Part shown: positions 17,193 through 26,147 of the stretch, one piece after another
Layout of the letters: every line of letters begins with the position of its first letter
Position numbering within the stretch: the stretch's first letter is position 1
Position numbers and translations under genes: made by a program
From: Atopobium sp. UBA1382
Lineage (GTDB): Bacteria > Actinomycetota > Coriobacteriia > Coriobacteriales > Atopobiaceae
DNA: 64,000 bases
Direction of reading: 5' to 3'
Assembly: GCA_002305805.1 (NCBI GenBank)
Contig: DBQY01000008.1
Coordinates: 15,585-79,584 of the forward strand
Notes under the pieces: generated by a model
What the model was told of the DNA's origin: nothing
Database searches by the model: none
What the model saw: only the letters and a program-made list of their open reading frames with translations

Positions 17193-17231
17193 GGTTCCTC
17201 CCGAGCGGCTCGCAATATATAAGGAAAACTC

Positions 17232-17253
17232 ATACTGCGATATAGAGTATAAT
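17232..17253 (+). promoter_or_regulatory. LysR-type dyad overlapping a consensus -10
   Basis: ATACT-N9-AGTAT (17232-17250) is a T-N11-A-type LysR dyad. A perfect TATAAT (17248-17253) overlaps its right end. The -35 region is poor, as expected for an activator-dependent promoter driving the cluster at 17324. Confidence 0.6.
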
Positions 17254-17323
17254 CAATTGTATTCTTTTGCGCTCGGGGCCACACTGAGGTCAGGCAATCG
17301 AGACCCGACGAGGGGAGGCATCC

Positions 17324-17713
17324 GTGGGGAGGGGAATCGTCGTGCGCCTGGGCGACGTCACCGTGCGCGCCCTGCTCAACGACACCCCCGCAGCCCGTGC
17401 GCTTGCAGAGCACCTTCCCCTGACCCTGCGCATGTGCGTCTCGACCGTGGGGTGCTGCGGCGCACTGCCCTTCTCGCTTCCCGCCGACCCCGCGCTCGTG
17501 CACCGGGGCTGGACGGACGGGGACCTCAACTACAACCCGGCGGGCGGTTGGCTCGCGATCTTCTTTGACGACGAGAGAAACTCCATGCGCTACGGCGGCC
17601 AGCTCACCATCGGGCGCGTCGAGGGCCCGCTCGAGCCGCTGCGCGCGCTCGAAGGCCGGATCGACGCCCTCATCGAGACGGACGAACGCCGGGTCATCCC
17701 GGAGACGAACTAG
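17324..17713 (+). CDS. Cyclophilin-like fold protein
   Basis: 129 residues, GTG start behind GAGGGGAGG. The conserved block WTDGDLNYNPAGGWLAIFF and the beta-rich pattern match the small bacterial cyclophilin-like domain family. These proteins often sit with oxidoreductases of the AKR and CMD families. No catalytic prolyl isomerase residues are obvious. First gene of a three-gene cluster. Confidence 0.8.
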   Translation: MGRGIVVRLGDVTVRALLNDTPAARALAEHLPLTLRMCVSTVGCCGALPFSLPADPALVHRGWTDGDLNYNPAGGWLAIFFDDERNSMRYGGQLTIGRVEGPLEPLRALEGRIDALIETDERRVIPETN

Positions 17714-17723
17714 GGAGGAAGAC

Positions 17724-18740
17724 ATGAAGTACACGAAACTCGGCCACTCCGGCATCGAGGTCAGCCGCATCTGCCTGGGCGGCATGAGCTTCGGCGTCCC
17801 CACGCCGGACCACCACCAGTGGACCATCGACCCCGACGAGTCCCGTGCTGTCATCGCCCGCGCGCTCGAGCAGGGCGTGAACTTCATCGACACGGCTAAC
17901 TGCTACGCGGACGGAACGAGTGAGGAGTACATCGGCGCCGCCCTGCATGAGCTCGGCGTGGCGCGCGACAAGGTGGTGCTGGCGAGCAAGGTCTACTTCA
18001 ACGAGGGACGCCTCTCGGCCGCCGCCATCGAGCGCGAGATCGAGGGCACGCTGCGCCGCCTTGGCACGGACTACCTCGACCTCTACATCATCCACCGCTT
18101 TGACTACGACACGCCGATCGAGGAGACCATGGAGGCGCTCGACCGCCTCGTGCGCGCCGGCAAGGTGCGCGCGATCGGCGCGAGCGCGATGTACGCCTAC
18201 CAGCTCCACAACATGCAGGTCGCGGCCGAGAAGAACGGCTGGACCAAGTTCACGTCCATGCAGTGCCACTACAACCTGCTCTACCGCGAGGACGAGCGCG
18301 AGATGATTCCCGTCTGCCGCCAGTACGACATGGCGCTCACGCCCTACAGCCCGCTCGCCTCGGGCTACCTCTGTCGCCCCACGTGGGACTCCGACTCCGT
18401 GCGCAGCCGCACCGACCAGGTGATGGTGAACAAGTACGACGCCGCGCGCGACAATGACATGAAGATCGTGACGCGCGTGGCCGAGGTCGCCGAGCGGCAC
18501 GAGGTGCCGATGTCGCGCGTCGCGCTCGCGTGGCACTGGGCGCGCGGGGTGGAGGCGCCGATCGTGGGCTGCTCGCGCCCCGAGCGCGTGGACGACGCCG
18601 TGGCCGCGCTCGATGTGGAGCTCTCTGCCGAGGAGCTGGCCTATCTCGAGGAGCCCTACGTGGCCCACGAGCTCGTGGGGCCGCTGGGTCGCCCCGGCGA
18701 GAAGCCCCTCGCCGGCACGACGGACCCCAACGCAAAGTAA
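17724..18740 (+). CDS. Aldo/keto reductase
   Basis: 338 residues. The tetrad is complete: Asp and Tyr in FIDTANCYADG, Lys in VLASKVYF and His in YIIHRFD. The NADPH-binding end has PIVGCSRPERVDDAVAAL. GGGAGGAAGAC precedes ATG 17724; the frame is open further upstream but overlaps the cyclophilin-like gene. A close paralogue lies at 28705. The substrate is unknown. Confidence 0.9.
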   Translation: MKYTKLGHSGIEVSRICLGGMSFGVPTPDHHQWTIDPDESRAVIARALEQGVNFIDTANCYADGTSEEYIGAALHELGVARDKVVLASKVYFNEGRLSAAAIEREIEGTLRRLGTDYLDLYIIHRFDYDTPIEETMEALDRLVRAGKVRAIGASAMYAYQLHNMQVAAEKNGWTKFTSMQCHYNLLYREDEREMIPVCRQYDMALTPYSPLASGYLCRPTWDSDSVRSRTDQVMVNKYDAARDNDMKIVTRVAEVAERHEVPMSRVALAWHWARGVEAPIVGCSRPERVDDAVAALDVELSAEELAYLEEPYVAHELVGPLGRPGEKPLAGTTDPNAK

Positions 18741-18785
18741 GGAAGGCGCCGGGGAGGAAGGCCCCGGGGCGAGGAGGGAGAAAAA

Positions 18786-19535
18786 ATGGCAGTGAAGCAG
18801 ACGGCGGGACGCGACCAGCTGGGCGAGTTCGCCCCCAAGTTCGCAGAGCTCAACGATGATGTGCTCTTTGGCGAGGTTTGGAGCCGCGAGGACAGGCTCA
18901 GCCTCAAGATGCGCTCGATCGTGACCGTGGTCACGCTTGTGGCCAAGGGCATGGTGGACAGCTCGTTTGAGTTCCACATGGCCACGGCGCGCAAGAACGG
19001 CGTCACGCGCGACGAGATGGCGGAGATCCTCACGCACGAGGCATTCTACGCCGGCTGGCCCAATGCCTGGGCGGCCTTCCGCGTGGCGCTCAAGGTCTAT
19101 GAGGACCAGGCTGACGACGGGGCCTCTGCGGACTTCGCCCCCATGTTCGGCAAGGGTGCGCCCAACGAGGCGTTTGCGCAGTACTTCATCGGCAACTCCT
19201 ACCTCAACCCGCTCACGAGCGCCGCGGAGTGCGGCGTGGGCCTCGCCAACGTCACCTTCGAGCCGGGCTGCCGCAACAACTGGCACGTCCACCACGCCGA
19301 CAGGGGCGGCGGACAGATCCTCCTCTGCACGGACGGGCGCGGCTGGTACCAGGAGTGGGGCAAGGACCCCCAGGAGCTCGCGCCGGGCACCGTCGTGGTG
19401 ATCCCCGCGGACGTGAAGCACTGGCACGGCGCCGCGCGCGACTCCTGGTTCAGCCACATCGCCTTCGAGGCGCCGGGCGAGGGCTGCACCAACGAGTGGC
19501 TCGAGCCCGTCGCCGACGAGGACTACCCGGCGTAG
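18786..19535 (+). CDS. Carboxymuconolactone decarboxylase-cupin fusion
   Basis: 249 residues. Residues ~1-105 form a CMD/AhpD-like helical domain (RSIVTVVTLVAKG, MAEILTHEAFYAGWPNAWAA) lacking the CxxC of AhpD. Residues ~130-249 form a cupin with a metal site in NNWHVHHAD and VKHWHGA. Such fusions accompany AKRs and flavodoxins in anaerobes; the reaction is not known. It is 45 bp behind the AKR and probably in one transcript. Confidence 0.87.
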   Translation: MAVKQTAGRDQLGEFAPKFAELNDDVLFGEVWSREDRLSLKMRSIVTVVTLVAKGMVDSSFEFHMATARKNGVTRDEMAEILTHEAFYAGWPNAWAAFRVALKVYEDQADDGASADFAPMFGKGAPNEAFAQYFIGNSYLNPLTSAAECGVGLANVTFEPGCRNNWHVHHADRGGGQILLCTDGRGWYQEWGKDPQELAPGTVVVIPADVKHWHGAARDSWFSHIAFEAPGEGCTNEWLEPVADEDYPA

Positions 19536-19639
19536 GGCGCGTCCCCGCGCCCCTCGCGCGTGCGGCTGCCCGCCCTGACGGACGGACTCAACCTGATTCT
19601 GCGTTGCCGCTGGCTGCCGAGGGGCGACACGGGCCGTGG

Positions 19640-19912
19640 CTAGGCGAGAAGCGCTGCGTGCTCCGGGTGCTTCTCGAACCAGCTGACGGCATAGGAGCAC
19701 GTGGGGCGCGCATAGTAGCCGCTTGCGGCGATGCTCGCCACGGCGCGGCCCATGAGCTGACCCGCGACGCCCTGTCCGCGCAGGCTCTCGTCCACGAAGG
19801 TATGGTTGATCTCCACGACGCCGGGCTCCACCACGGGGAAGGTCACCTCGGCCAGAACGTTCCAGCTGTCGTCCAGGTACTGAATGCGGTCGCGCTCCAT
19901 CACAAGGTCCAT
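19640..19912 (-). CDS. Short GNAT-like acetyltransferase (YjdJ type)
   Basis: 90 residues, the length of the minimal N-acetyltransferase-like family. The acetyl-CoA motif is present as SLRGQGVAGQLM, preceded by EINHTFVD and followed by CSYAVSWFEKHPE. The substrate is unknown. Convergent with the CMD-cupin gene, monocistronic. Confidence 0.87.
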   Translation of the reverse strand: MDLVMERDRIQYLDDSWNVLAEVTFPVVEPGVVEINHTFVDESLRGQGVAGQLMGRAVASIAASGYYARPTCSYAVSWFEKHPEHAALLA

Positions 19913-20014
19913 GCTGCCTCCTTAGGCCGGCGGTCCAACATGGCTATTGTCTCATAGGACAACGGGTAGAACCTTCAACGAGGTCGCATCGGCGTTGGCG
20001 GGCGGAGGCATACC

Positions 20015-20944
20015 ATGGCACGGGCTTGGCACATCGCAAACGGGCATCTCGCGACGGGCGAGAAGGACGGCGTCCACGTTGCCGTCCTCCTGCGCCCGGG
20101 GGAGGAGCGGGCGCGATCGCTCTCCCACACGCAGCGTGAGGTTCTCGACCAGCTTGAGCACGCCGCGATGCCCTTTCTGGAGCGCACCTCTACCGGGGCG
20201 GCGGGCCTTGTGGTCACGCCGAGCGGGCAACGTCGGTTCGGCTTCATCCTTACCCCCGGCGAGCTGGCGCTCATTGACGATGGGGACGTTTGCGCCACGG
20301 CGCTCGGTCGTGCCGTGGAGGACAGGGCGCGTGTCGAGGGGTCTGCCGGGGCGCTCTGTGCGCTGCTTCGCGAGCTGCTGCGCGACCACCCGGCGCGCCT
20401 CTCCCGCATGCGCGAGGACTTCGAGCTGGTGGAGCAGCAGGTCCTAGAGGGCCGTGAGCGACCGGACAGGCGCAGGATGATGGCGGACTCGCGGCGCATG
20501 CTCGGGCTCGACACGTTCTACCAGGGCATGTCCGACCTTGCCGCAGAGCTTGCCGAGGACGACTCTGGCCTCGTGGCGTCGGCGGACCGAGCGAGGCTCC
20601 GCTCGCTCGCGCGCCTGCTGGGCCGGCTCGCCGCGCGTCTGGAGTCGCTGCAGGACTACAGCCTGCAGGTGCACAGTCTCTACCAGGAGTCCATCGACGT
20701 GCGACAGAATAACGTCATGCAGTGGCTCACGGTGGTGACCACGATCGTGATGCCGCTCACCTTCGTCACCGGTTGGTACGGCATGAACTTCCCGCACATG
20801 GCGCTCTTCGACGTGCCGTGGGGCTATGCCGCGGTGATCGTGGTGTGCGCGGTGATCGTGGCCGTCGAGGTTGCGTTCTTCTGGCATCACGGCTGGCTGA
20901 GCTTTGGCGAGCGGCGCCACAAGGGCGGCAAACGGCGAGGCTGA
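20015..20944 (+). CDS. corA: CorA-like divalent cation transporter
   Basis: 309 residues. A soluble helical N-terminal domain is followed by two C-terminal membrane helices joined by the CorA signature YGMNF. The first helix is NVMQWLTVVTTIVMPLTFVTG-like; the second runs PWGYAAVIVVCAVIVAVEVAF in parts. The C-terminus is basic (RRHKGGKRRG). It carries Mg2+ or Co2+/Ni2+, judging from the family. GGCGGAGG precedes the start. Confidence 0.88.
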   Translation: MARAWHIANGHLATGEKDGVHVAVLLRPGEERARSLSHTQREVLDQLEHAAMPFLERTSTGAAGLVVTPSGQRRFGFILTPGELALIDDGDVCATALGRAVEDRARVEGSAGALCALLRELLRDHPARLSRMREDFELVEQQVLEGRERPDRRRMMADSRRMLGLDTFYQGMSDLAAELAEDDSGLVASADRARLRSLARLLGRLAARLESLQDYSLQVHSLYQESIDVRQNNVMQWLTVVTTIVMPLTFVTGWYGMNFPHMALFDVPWGYAAVIVVCAVIVAVEVAFFWHHGWLSFGERRHKGGKRRG

Positions 20945-20955
20945 TAAGCGCCCGC

Positions 20956-20970
20956 GGGGGGGGGTATAAC
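20956..20970 (+). promoter_or_regulatory. G9 tract abutting a -10-like box
   Basis: Nine G residues (20956-20964) directly precede TATAAC (20965-20970), about 33 bp before the SdpI-like gene. If this is its promoter, tract length sets the -35/-10 spacing. Confidence 0.45.
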
Positions 20971-21002
20971 ATCGCGCATCACATCAGTCTGGGGAGGCTG
21001 AC

Positions 21003-21692
21003 ATGGCTGGCTTGGACTACACGACGCGCGACAAGGTCCTGTGGATTGTGCTTCTCGCCCTGTGCCTGGCGAGCGCAGCGGCCTACGTCTTCTGGGCGCT
21101 GCCGGCGATGCCGGAGACGGTGCCCACCCACTGGGGCGTGGACGGCACGGCCGACGGCTGGGACAGCAAGGGCTCCACGATCCTCATGGGCGCGCTCATG
21201 CCGATCCTGATGCTGGCGCTGCTCTTCGCGGTCCCTCACCTCGACCCGCGTGGCGTGAGCTTCAATCGCTTCAAGGGCGTCTACGAGGGCTTCTCGGCCG
21301 CCTTCTCGGTGTTCATGGTCATCGTGGCGTGGATTACGCCGCTCTCGGCGCTCGGCGTCCTCCCGACTGCGGGTGGCTCGTTCGTCAACATCATCGTCTT
21401 TGGCTTCTTGGGCCTCCTGTTCGTGGGGCTCGGCATCGTCATGCCGCGCATCGAGCCCAACTACACCTTCGGCGTGCGCCTGCCCTGGACGCTCGCGGAC
21501 CCGGAGAACTGGCGTCGCACGCATCGCTTCGCGGGCCCGGTCTTCGTGGGCATGGGCGTGGTCACGGTCGCCTCGGCCCTTCTCGCCTCCATGGCGCCCG
21601 AGTTCACGCTGGTCGTGCTGCTCGCCCTTCTCGGCGGAGTCGCGCTCGTCGCGCTCTACAGCTTCCTGCTCTGGAAGGGCGCCGTCCGCTAG
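21003..21692 (+). CDS. SdpI-family membrane protein with DUF1648
   Basis: 229 residues and six predicted membrane helices. The N-terminal DUF1648 motif is PTHWGVDGTADGWDSK. The SdpI motif is PNYTFGVRLPWTLADPENW followed by RRTHRFAGPVF. In Bacillus, SdpI gives immunity to the killing factor SdpC and signals to a repressor. No toxin gene is nearby, so a role in envelope defence or sensing is inferred only. Confidence 0.88.
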   Translation: MAGLDYTTRDKVLWIVLLALCLASAAAYVFWALPAMPETVPTHWGVDGTADGWDSKGSTILMGALMPILMLALLFAVPHLDPRGVSFNRFKGVYEGFSAAFSVFMVIVAWITPLSALGVLPTAGGSFVNIIVFGFLGLLFVGLGIVMPRIEPNYTFGVRLPWTLADPENWRRTHRFAGPVFVGMGVVTVASALLASMAPEFTLVVLLALLGGVALVALYSFLLWKGAVR

Positions 21693-21696
21693 GCGC

Positions 21697-23193
21697 TCAC
21701 GCCTCCCGCACGAGGCCGCCCGAGACCTCCCAGGTGCGCGTGGTGCAGGCCTCGAGGAACCTCCGGTCGTGGCTCACCAGCACGAGCGCGCCGGGATAGG
21801 AGGCGAGCGCGCGCTCGAGCGCCTCGGTGGAGTGCAGGTCAAGGTGGTTGGTGGGCTCGTCCATGACGATGAGCGCGGGGTGACGCAGGATGCCCTCGGC
21901 AAGCATGAGCTTGCGCAGCTCGCCGGGGCTCGTGCGGCCGCCCTCGAGGATGCGGTCCGGGTCCGAGTTGAGCTGCGCCACCGTGGAGAGCACACGCCCG
22001 CGGTCGGCGGGGGTCAGCGCGGCCACGCGCCCCACCATGGCCTCGCGGGCCTCCGCCGGCAGCTCCTGCGGGATGTCCAGCACCTCCACACCCTGCCCGG
22101 CGTCTGCCGCCTGGGCGAGAAGGACCCGCAGATGCGCGAGGAGCGTGGACTTGCCGGCGCCGTTGGGCCCGACGACGCTCACGTGGTCGCGGCTGCCCAC
22201 CCAGAGCTCGGGAATCCGGAGCGTGCCCTCCGGGCCGCAGGGTATGGTCGCAGGCGGCACATGTAGCACGGTGCGGCGGCGCGAGGGCTCGGCGTCCACC
22301 CAGAGGTCGCCGTCGTAGCGCCTGGCCACGCGCGCAGCGGCCAGGCGCTCCTGCGCGGCGGCCACCCGAGCGTCCATCTGCGAGAAGAGGCGCCCGGCCT
22401 GGCCGTCCTTGCCGGTGAAGATGGCGAGGTCGATCCTGCCGCGCGCGTCGCGGTCGCGCGGGTCCAGGCCGCGCTTGCTGCGCCGCGCGTCGGCGCGCAC
22501 CGCCTCGTGGGCCCGAGCGTCCTTCTCGGCGGAGAGGCGGGCCAGCTCGCGCCTGGCGCTCGCGCGCTCCGCGACGGCCGTCGCGCGCTCGAGCTCCGCC
22601 TGGCCGTGCGCCGCGCTGTAGCCGCCCGGTCGCACGACGATGCCTCCGGGCTCAAAGGACGCGCAGCGCGTGGCGAGAAGGTCCACGAGGTCGCGGTCGT
22701 GGCTCACGAGGATTCCGATGCCGCGGAAGCGCGCGAGCGCCGCGCCCAGCTGCTCGCGAGCGTCCGCATCGAGGTGGTTGGTCGGCTCGTCTGCCACGAG
22801 CACGTCGGGACGACCCCAGAGGGCAACCGCCACCTGCAGCTTCTTGCGCTCACCGAAGGAGAGCTCGCCAAAGCGCCAGGGCATGTCGTCCTCTATGCGG
22901 AAGGCCTCGCGGAGCCTCCGGGCCTCGCGGTCGTAGTCCAGCGCGAAGTCGGCGAGCCCCTCGGGCGGCTTGTCGGCGTCCTGGGCCACGTAGGCGCAGA
23001 CGAGGTCATGCGTGACGGATCCGGCGTCGGGCTCGATGAGGCCGCACGCGATCTTGGCGAGCGTGGTCTTGCCGCAGCCGTTGTCGCCCAGAAGCGCGGT
23101 CCATCCGGTGGGGAAGGTGATGGTGACATTGTCGAGAACGGCCTCGCGGGCCGCAGGGTAGGCGTAGCACACGCCGGAGAGCACAAGCTGCAT
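21697..23193 (-). CDS. ABC-F family ATPase
   Basis: 498 residues with two ABC domains and no membrane part. The first Walker A is GDNGCGKTTLAKIA with Walker B VLVADEPTNHLD; the second is GPNGAGKSTLLAHL with VMDEPTNHLD. A charged helical linker of ~80 residues separates them. This architecture is ABC-F: proteins that bind the ribosomal E site, some giving resistance to lincosamides, streptogramins or pleuromutilins. Start ATG 23193 is preferred for spacing to AGAGAAGAG. It is divergent from a ribosomal protection GTPase. Confidence 0.87.
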   Translation of the reverse strand: MQLVLSGVCYAYPAAREAVLDNVTITFPTGWTALLGDNGCGKTTLAKIACGLIEPDAGSVTHDLVCAYVAQDADKPPEGLADFALDYDREARRLREAFRIEDDMPWRFGELSFGERKKLQVAVALWGRPDVLVADEPTNHLDADAREQLGAALARFRGIGILVSHDRDLVDLLATRCASFEPGGIVVRPGGYSAAHGQAELERATAVAERASARRELARLSAEKDARAHEAVRADARRSKRGLDPRDRDARGRIDLAIFTGKDGQAGRLFSQMDARVAAAQERLAAARVARRYDGDLWVDAEPSRRRTVLHVPPATIPCGPEGTLRIPELWVGSRDHVSVVGPNGAGKSTLLAHLRVLLAQAADAGQGVEVLDIPQELPAEAREAMVGRVAALTPADRGRVLSTVAQLNSDPDRILEGGRTSPGELRKLMLAEGILRHPALIVMDEPTNHLDLHSTEALERALASYPGALVLVSHDRRFLEACTTRTWEVSGGLVREA

Positions 23194-23408
23194 AGACATC
23201 TCTTCTCTGGCGAGATGCCAAGCGGGCATTCTTCTCGCCATCAGGGGTTTCTTAGCTGAGAATGTCTAGCAAATGCGCACGACTCTCCTGCTCCCTGTCG
23301 GTCCGATGGCGGCGCCACCCGCGCTGCGGGGTCCATTCCCCGCTCGGCCGACGCCGCCAGTATCCCGCTGCGGCAAAATGACGTCAAGTTTTGTCGCCGT
23401 GATAGACC

Positions 23409-23542
23409 AAGTCAGTTTTAGGCAGTTTGAGGGGCCCATCTAAAGTAGCCTGGTTTTGCACAGGCTTTCTAGCTGCGATTTCTCTGGTGCGGTCCCGCGT
23501 CCTACTCGGGGCATCCAGAAAAAACTGCCTAAAACTGACTTT
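23409..23542. repeat. Intergenic element A: 20-bp perfect inverted repeat framing 94 nt
   Basis: Arms AAGTCAGTTTTAGGCAGTTT and exact complement bound 94 nt with no reading frame. It occupies the 409-bp divergent gap between the ABC-F and ribosomal-protection genes. The rest of the gap (23194-23408) is low-feature; a GC-rich stretch (23300-23370) precedes element A. Confidence 0.85.
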
Positions 23543-23602
23543 GCGCATCCATGCCGTATGATTTTCCTGGCAGTTGTCTAGAGAATCCGGAGGTTGCCGC
23601 GC

Positions 23603-25609
23603 ATGAGACAGGCGGTCGTGGGCTTGCTGGCGCACGTCGACGCGGGCAAGACCACGCTCGCGGAGTCGATGCTCGCCACGGCGGGGGCCATCCGCAGCCC
23701 CGGTCGCGTGGACGCTGGCAGCTCCCATCTGGACACCGACGCCATGGAGCGCGAGCGCGGCATCACGATCTTCTCGGCAAGCGCGTCGCTCGACTGGGCG
23801 GATGCCTACATCATGCTCCTGGACGCACCTGGCCACGTGGACTTCTCCGCGGAGGCCGAGCGCACGCTCGCCGCCCTCGACTACGCGATCCTGGTGGTGG
23901 GCGCAAACGACGGCGTGCAGGGCCATACCGAGACGCTCTGGGACCTGCTCTCCCGCCATGAGGTGCCCACCCTCGTCTTTGTGAACAAGTGCGACCTCGA
24001 GAACCCGGGGCGAGAAGGGCTTCTCGCCGAGCTGGCGTCGCGGCTCTCGCCGGGCTGCGTGGACGCGTCCGCGCTGCTTGCGGGCGATTCGGGCGCGTCT
24101 GAGGACGCCGCCTCGACGGACGAGGCGGCGCTTGAGGAGTACCTGGAGACGGGCGCGCTCGCGGCGGGCACGCTGCGGCGCCTGGTGGCGGGGCGCGCCG
24201 TCTTCCCGGTGTTCTTTGGTGCGGCGCTGCGCGACGATGGCGTGCGAGAGCTGCTCGACGGCATGTGCGCGCTTCTCGCCGAGCGCTCCTGGCCGGGCGC
24301 GTTTGCGGCGCGCGTCTACCGCGTGAGCCGCGGGACGCGTGGCGAGCGGCTCGCCTGGGTGAAGGTCACGGGCGGCACGCTGCGCGCGAAGACGCGGGTC
24401 ACGGGCATGGGCCGTCGCGGCGAGCCGTGGGCGGAGAAGATCAACGAGGTGCGTCTCTACCAGGGCGCGAGCTTCGAGACCGTGGCGGAGGTCCCGGCCG
24501 GTCGCATCTGCGCCGTCACCGGGCTCAGCCACGTGGTGCCCGGCAGCGCCCTCGGCGCGGAGCCGGAGGGAGCGCGCCCGCTGCTCGCCCCCGTCCTGTC
24601 CTACCGGGTGATCCCCGAGCCGGGCGCGGACGCCTCTGCCCTGGTGCGCGCGCTGCGTGAGCTTGCCGACGAGGACCCGGTGCTCGGCGTCACCTGGCAG
24701 GAGCAGCTGCAGGAGGCGCACGTCCAGCTCATGGGCGAGGTCCAGCAGGACGTGATCGCCGAGCTCCTGCGCGGGCGCTACGGCTTTGCGGTGACGTTTG
24801 GCCCGGGCGGCATCCTCTACAAGGAGACCGTGAGCGCGCCCGTCGAGGGTGTGGGCCACTTTGAGCCGCTGCGCCACTACGCCGAGGTCCGCCTTCTGGT
24901 GGAGCCGCTTCCGCGCGGCTCCGGCGTGGAGTTTGGCACGCGCTGCCCCGTGGACGACCTCGACCTCAACTGGCAGCGCCTCATCCTCACCAATGCGATG
25001 GAGCGAGACCATCTGGGCGTGCTTACGGGCGCGCCGCTCACGGACGTGCGCATCACGCTGCTCGCGGGCCGCGCGCACGCCAAGCACACCGAGGGCGGCG
25101 ACTTCCGTCAGGCGACCTACCGCGCCGTGCGCCAGGCTCTCATGGGCGCGCGCGAGCGCGGGGAGTGCCGGCTCCTGGAGCCGTGGTACCGCCTTCGCCT
25201 GGTGGTCCCGGCCGAGCGCGTGGGGAGGGCGCTCGCCGACCTCACGCGCATGGGGGCGGAGTTTGACGCCCCGACGGCATTGGGTGACGTGGCGAGCATA
25301 ACGGGCGAGGTCCCTGCCTCCGAGGTGGGGGAGTACGCGCTCGAGGTCGCGCGCTACACGGGCGGCCGCGGACGCCTCTCGCTCGAGCTTGCCGGCTACC
25401 GGGCGTGCCACGACGCCGACGAGATCGTCGCCGCGGCGGCCTACGACCCCGAGGCCGACCTGCCCAACACGCCAGACTCCGTCTTCTGCAGCCACGGCGC
25501 TGGCCACACGGTCAAGTGGCGGGACGTCCCTGCGGCGGCGCACACGGTCGCGGACGCGGCGCGCCTGCGACCGTACCGTCCCGCCGACGCCGCGTTCTTC
25601 TCGAACTAG
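23603..25609 (+). CDS. Tet(M)/EF-G-like ribosomal protection protein
   Basis: 668 residues, a translational GTPase. The G motifs are AHVDAGKTT (G1), RERGITIF (G2), LDAPGHVDF (G3) and VNKCD (G4). The domain order and length (Tet(M) is ~639) match ribosomal protection proteins rather than EF-G (~700). Such proteins remove tetracycline from the ribosome, but distant chromosomal members may have other roles; resistance is not proven here. GGAGG precedes ATG 23603. Composition matches its neighbours, so I see no sign of recent transfer. Confidence 0.83.
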   Translation: MRQAVVGLLAHVDAGKTTLAESMLATAGAIRSPGRVDAGSSHLDTDAMERERGITIFSASASLDWADAYIMLLDAPGHVDFSAEAERTLAALDYAILVVGANDGVQGHTETLWDLLSRHEVPTLVFVNKCDLENPGREGLLAELASRLSPGCVDASALLAGDSGASEDAASTDEAALEEYLETGALAAGTLRRLVAGRAVFPVFFGAALRDDGVRELLDGMCALLAERSWPGAFAARVYRVSRGTRGERLAWVKVTGGTLRAKTRVTGMGRRGEPWAEKINEVRLYQGASFETVAEVPAGRICAVTGLSHVVPGSALGAEPEGARPLLAPVLSYRVIPEPGADASALVRALRELADEDPVLGVTWQEQLQEAHVQLMGEVQQDVIAELLRGRYGFAVTFGPGGILYKETVSAPVEGVGHFEPLRHYAEVRLLVEPLPRGSGVEFGTRCPVDDLDLNWQRLILTNAMERDHLGVLTGAPLTDVRITLLAGRAHAKHTEGGDFRQATYRAVRQALMGARERGECRLLEPWYRLRLVVPAERVGRALADLTRMGAEFDAPTALGDVASITGEVPASEVGEYALEVARYTGGRGRLSLELAGYRACHDADEIVAAAAYDPEADLPNTPDSVFCSHGAGHTVKWRDVPAAAHTVADAARLRPYRPADAAFFSN

Positions 25610-25619
25610 GAGTGAGGTG

Positions 25620-26120
25620 ATGACCTTGGGGGAACAGGTTGGCTTCAGGGGCGCCGTGCGCGCCGACGTTCCGCTGATCCTGGCGTTCATACGCGAGCTT
25701 GCCGAGTACGAGGGGATGCTCGACGAGGTCGTGGCGGACGAGGCCACGCTGGAGACCTGGCTCTTCGACCGTCACGGGGCCGAGGTGGTCTTCGCGCTCG
25801 ACGGAGACGTCGAGGTCGGCTTTGCCCTGTACTTCCACAACTTCTCGACCTTCCTCGGGCGGTCGGGCGTCTACCTGGAGGACCTGTACGTCCGGCCGGA
25901 GTGGCGCGGGAGGGGCTATGGCAGGGCCCTGCTGAGCAGGCTCGCCCAGATCGCTCTCGAGCGAGGGTGCGGGCGCCTCGAGTGGTGGTGTCTCGACTGG
26001 AACCGCCCGAGCATCGACTTCTACCTCTCGATGGGTGCGGAGCCCATGAGCGACTGGACGGTGTATCGCGTCGCCGGAGGGGCGCTCAGGGACCTGGCCG
26101 AGGGAGGCCCCGCGCGATAG
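25620..26120 (+). CDS. GNAT acetyltransferase (diamine/thialysine N-acetyltransferase-like)
   Basis: 166 residues. LEDLYVRPEWRGRGYGRALL is the acetyl-CoA-binding motif, and WWCLDWNRPSIDFYLSMGA matches the SSAT/thialysine acetyltransferase group. It starts 10 bp after the ribosomal protection gene with GGAGTGAGG upstream, so the two share a transcript. The real substrate is unknown. Confidence 0.88.
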   Translation: MTLGEQVGFRGAVRADVPLILAFIRELAEYEGMLDEVVADEATLETWLFDRHGAEVVFALDGDVEVGFALYFHNFSTFLGRSGVYLEDLYVRPEWRGRGYGRALLSRLAQIALERGCGRLEWWCLDWNRPSIDFYLSMGAEPMSDWTVYRVAGGALRDLAEGGPAR

Positions 26121-26147
26121 CGGCCCGCGCGGCCGCCCCGCGCCGCG

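Noticed and set aside
17694..19700. 668-codon minus-strand frame opposite the AKR and CMD-cupin genes
   Set aside because: Antisense shadow in GC-rich DNA; composition is Arg/Ala/Leu/His without motifs, while the plus strand has clear families.
23384..25747. 787-codon minus-strand frame opposite the ribosomal protection gene
   Set aside because: Shadow of the plus-strand GTPase, which has all G motifs.
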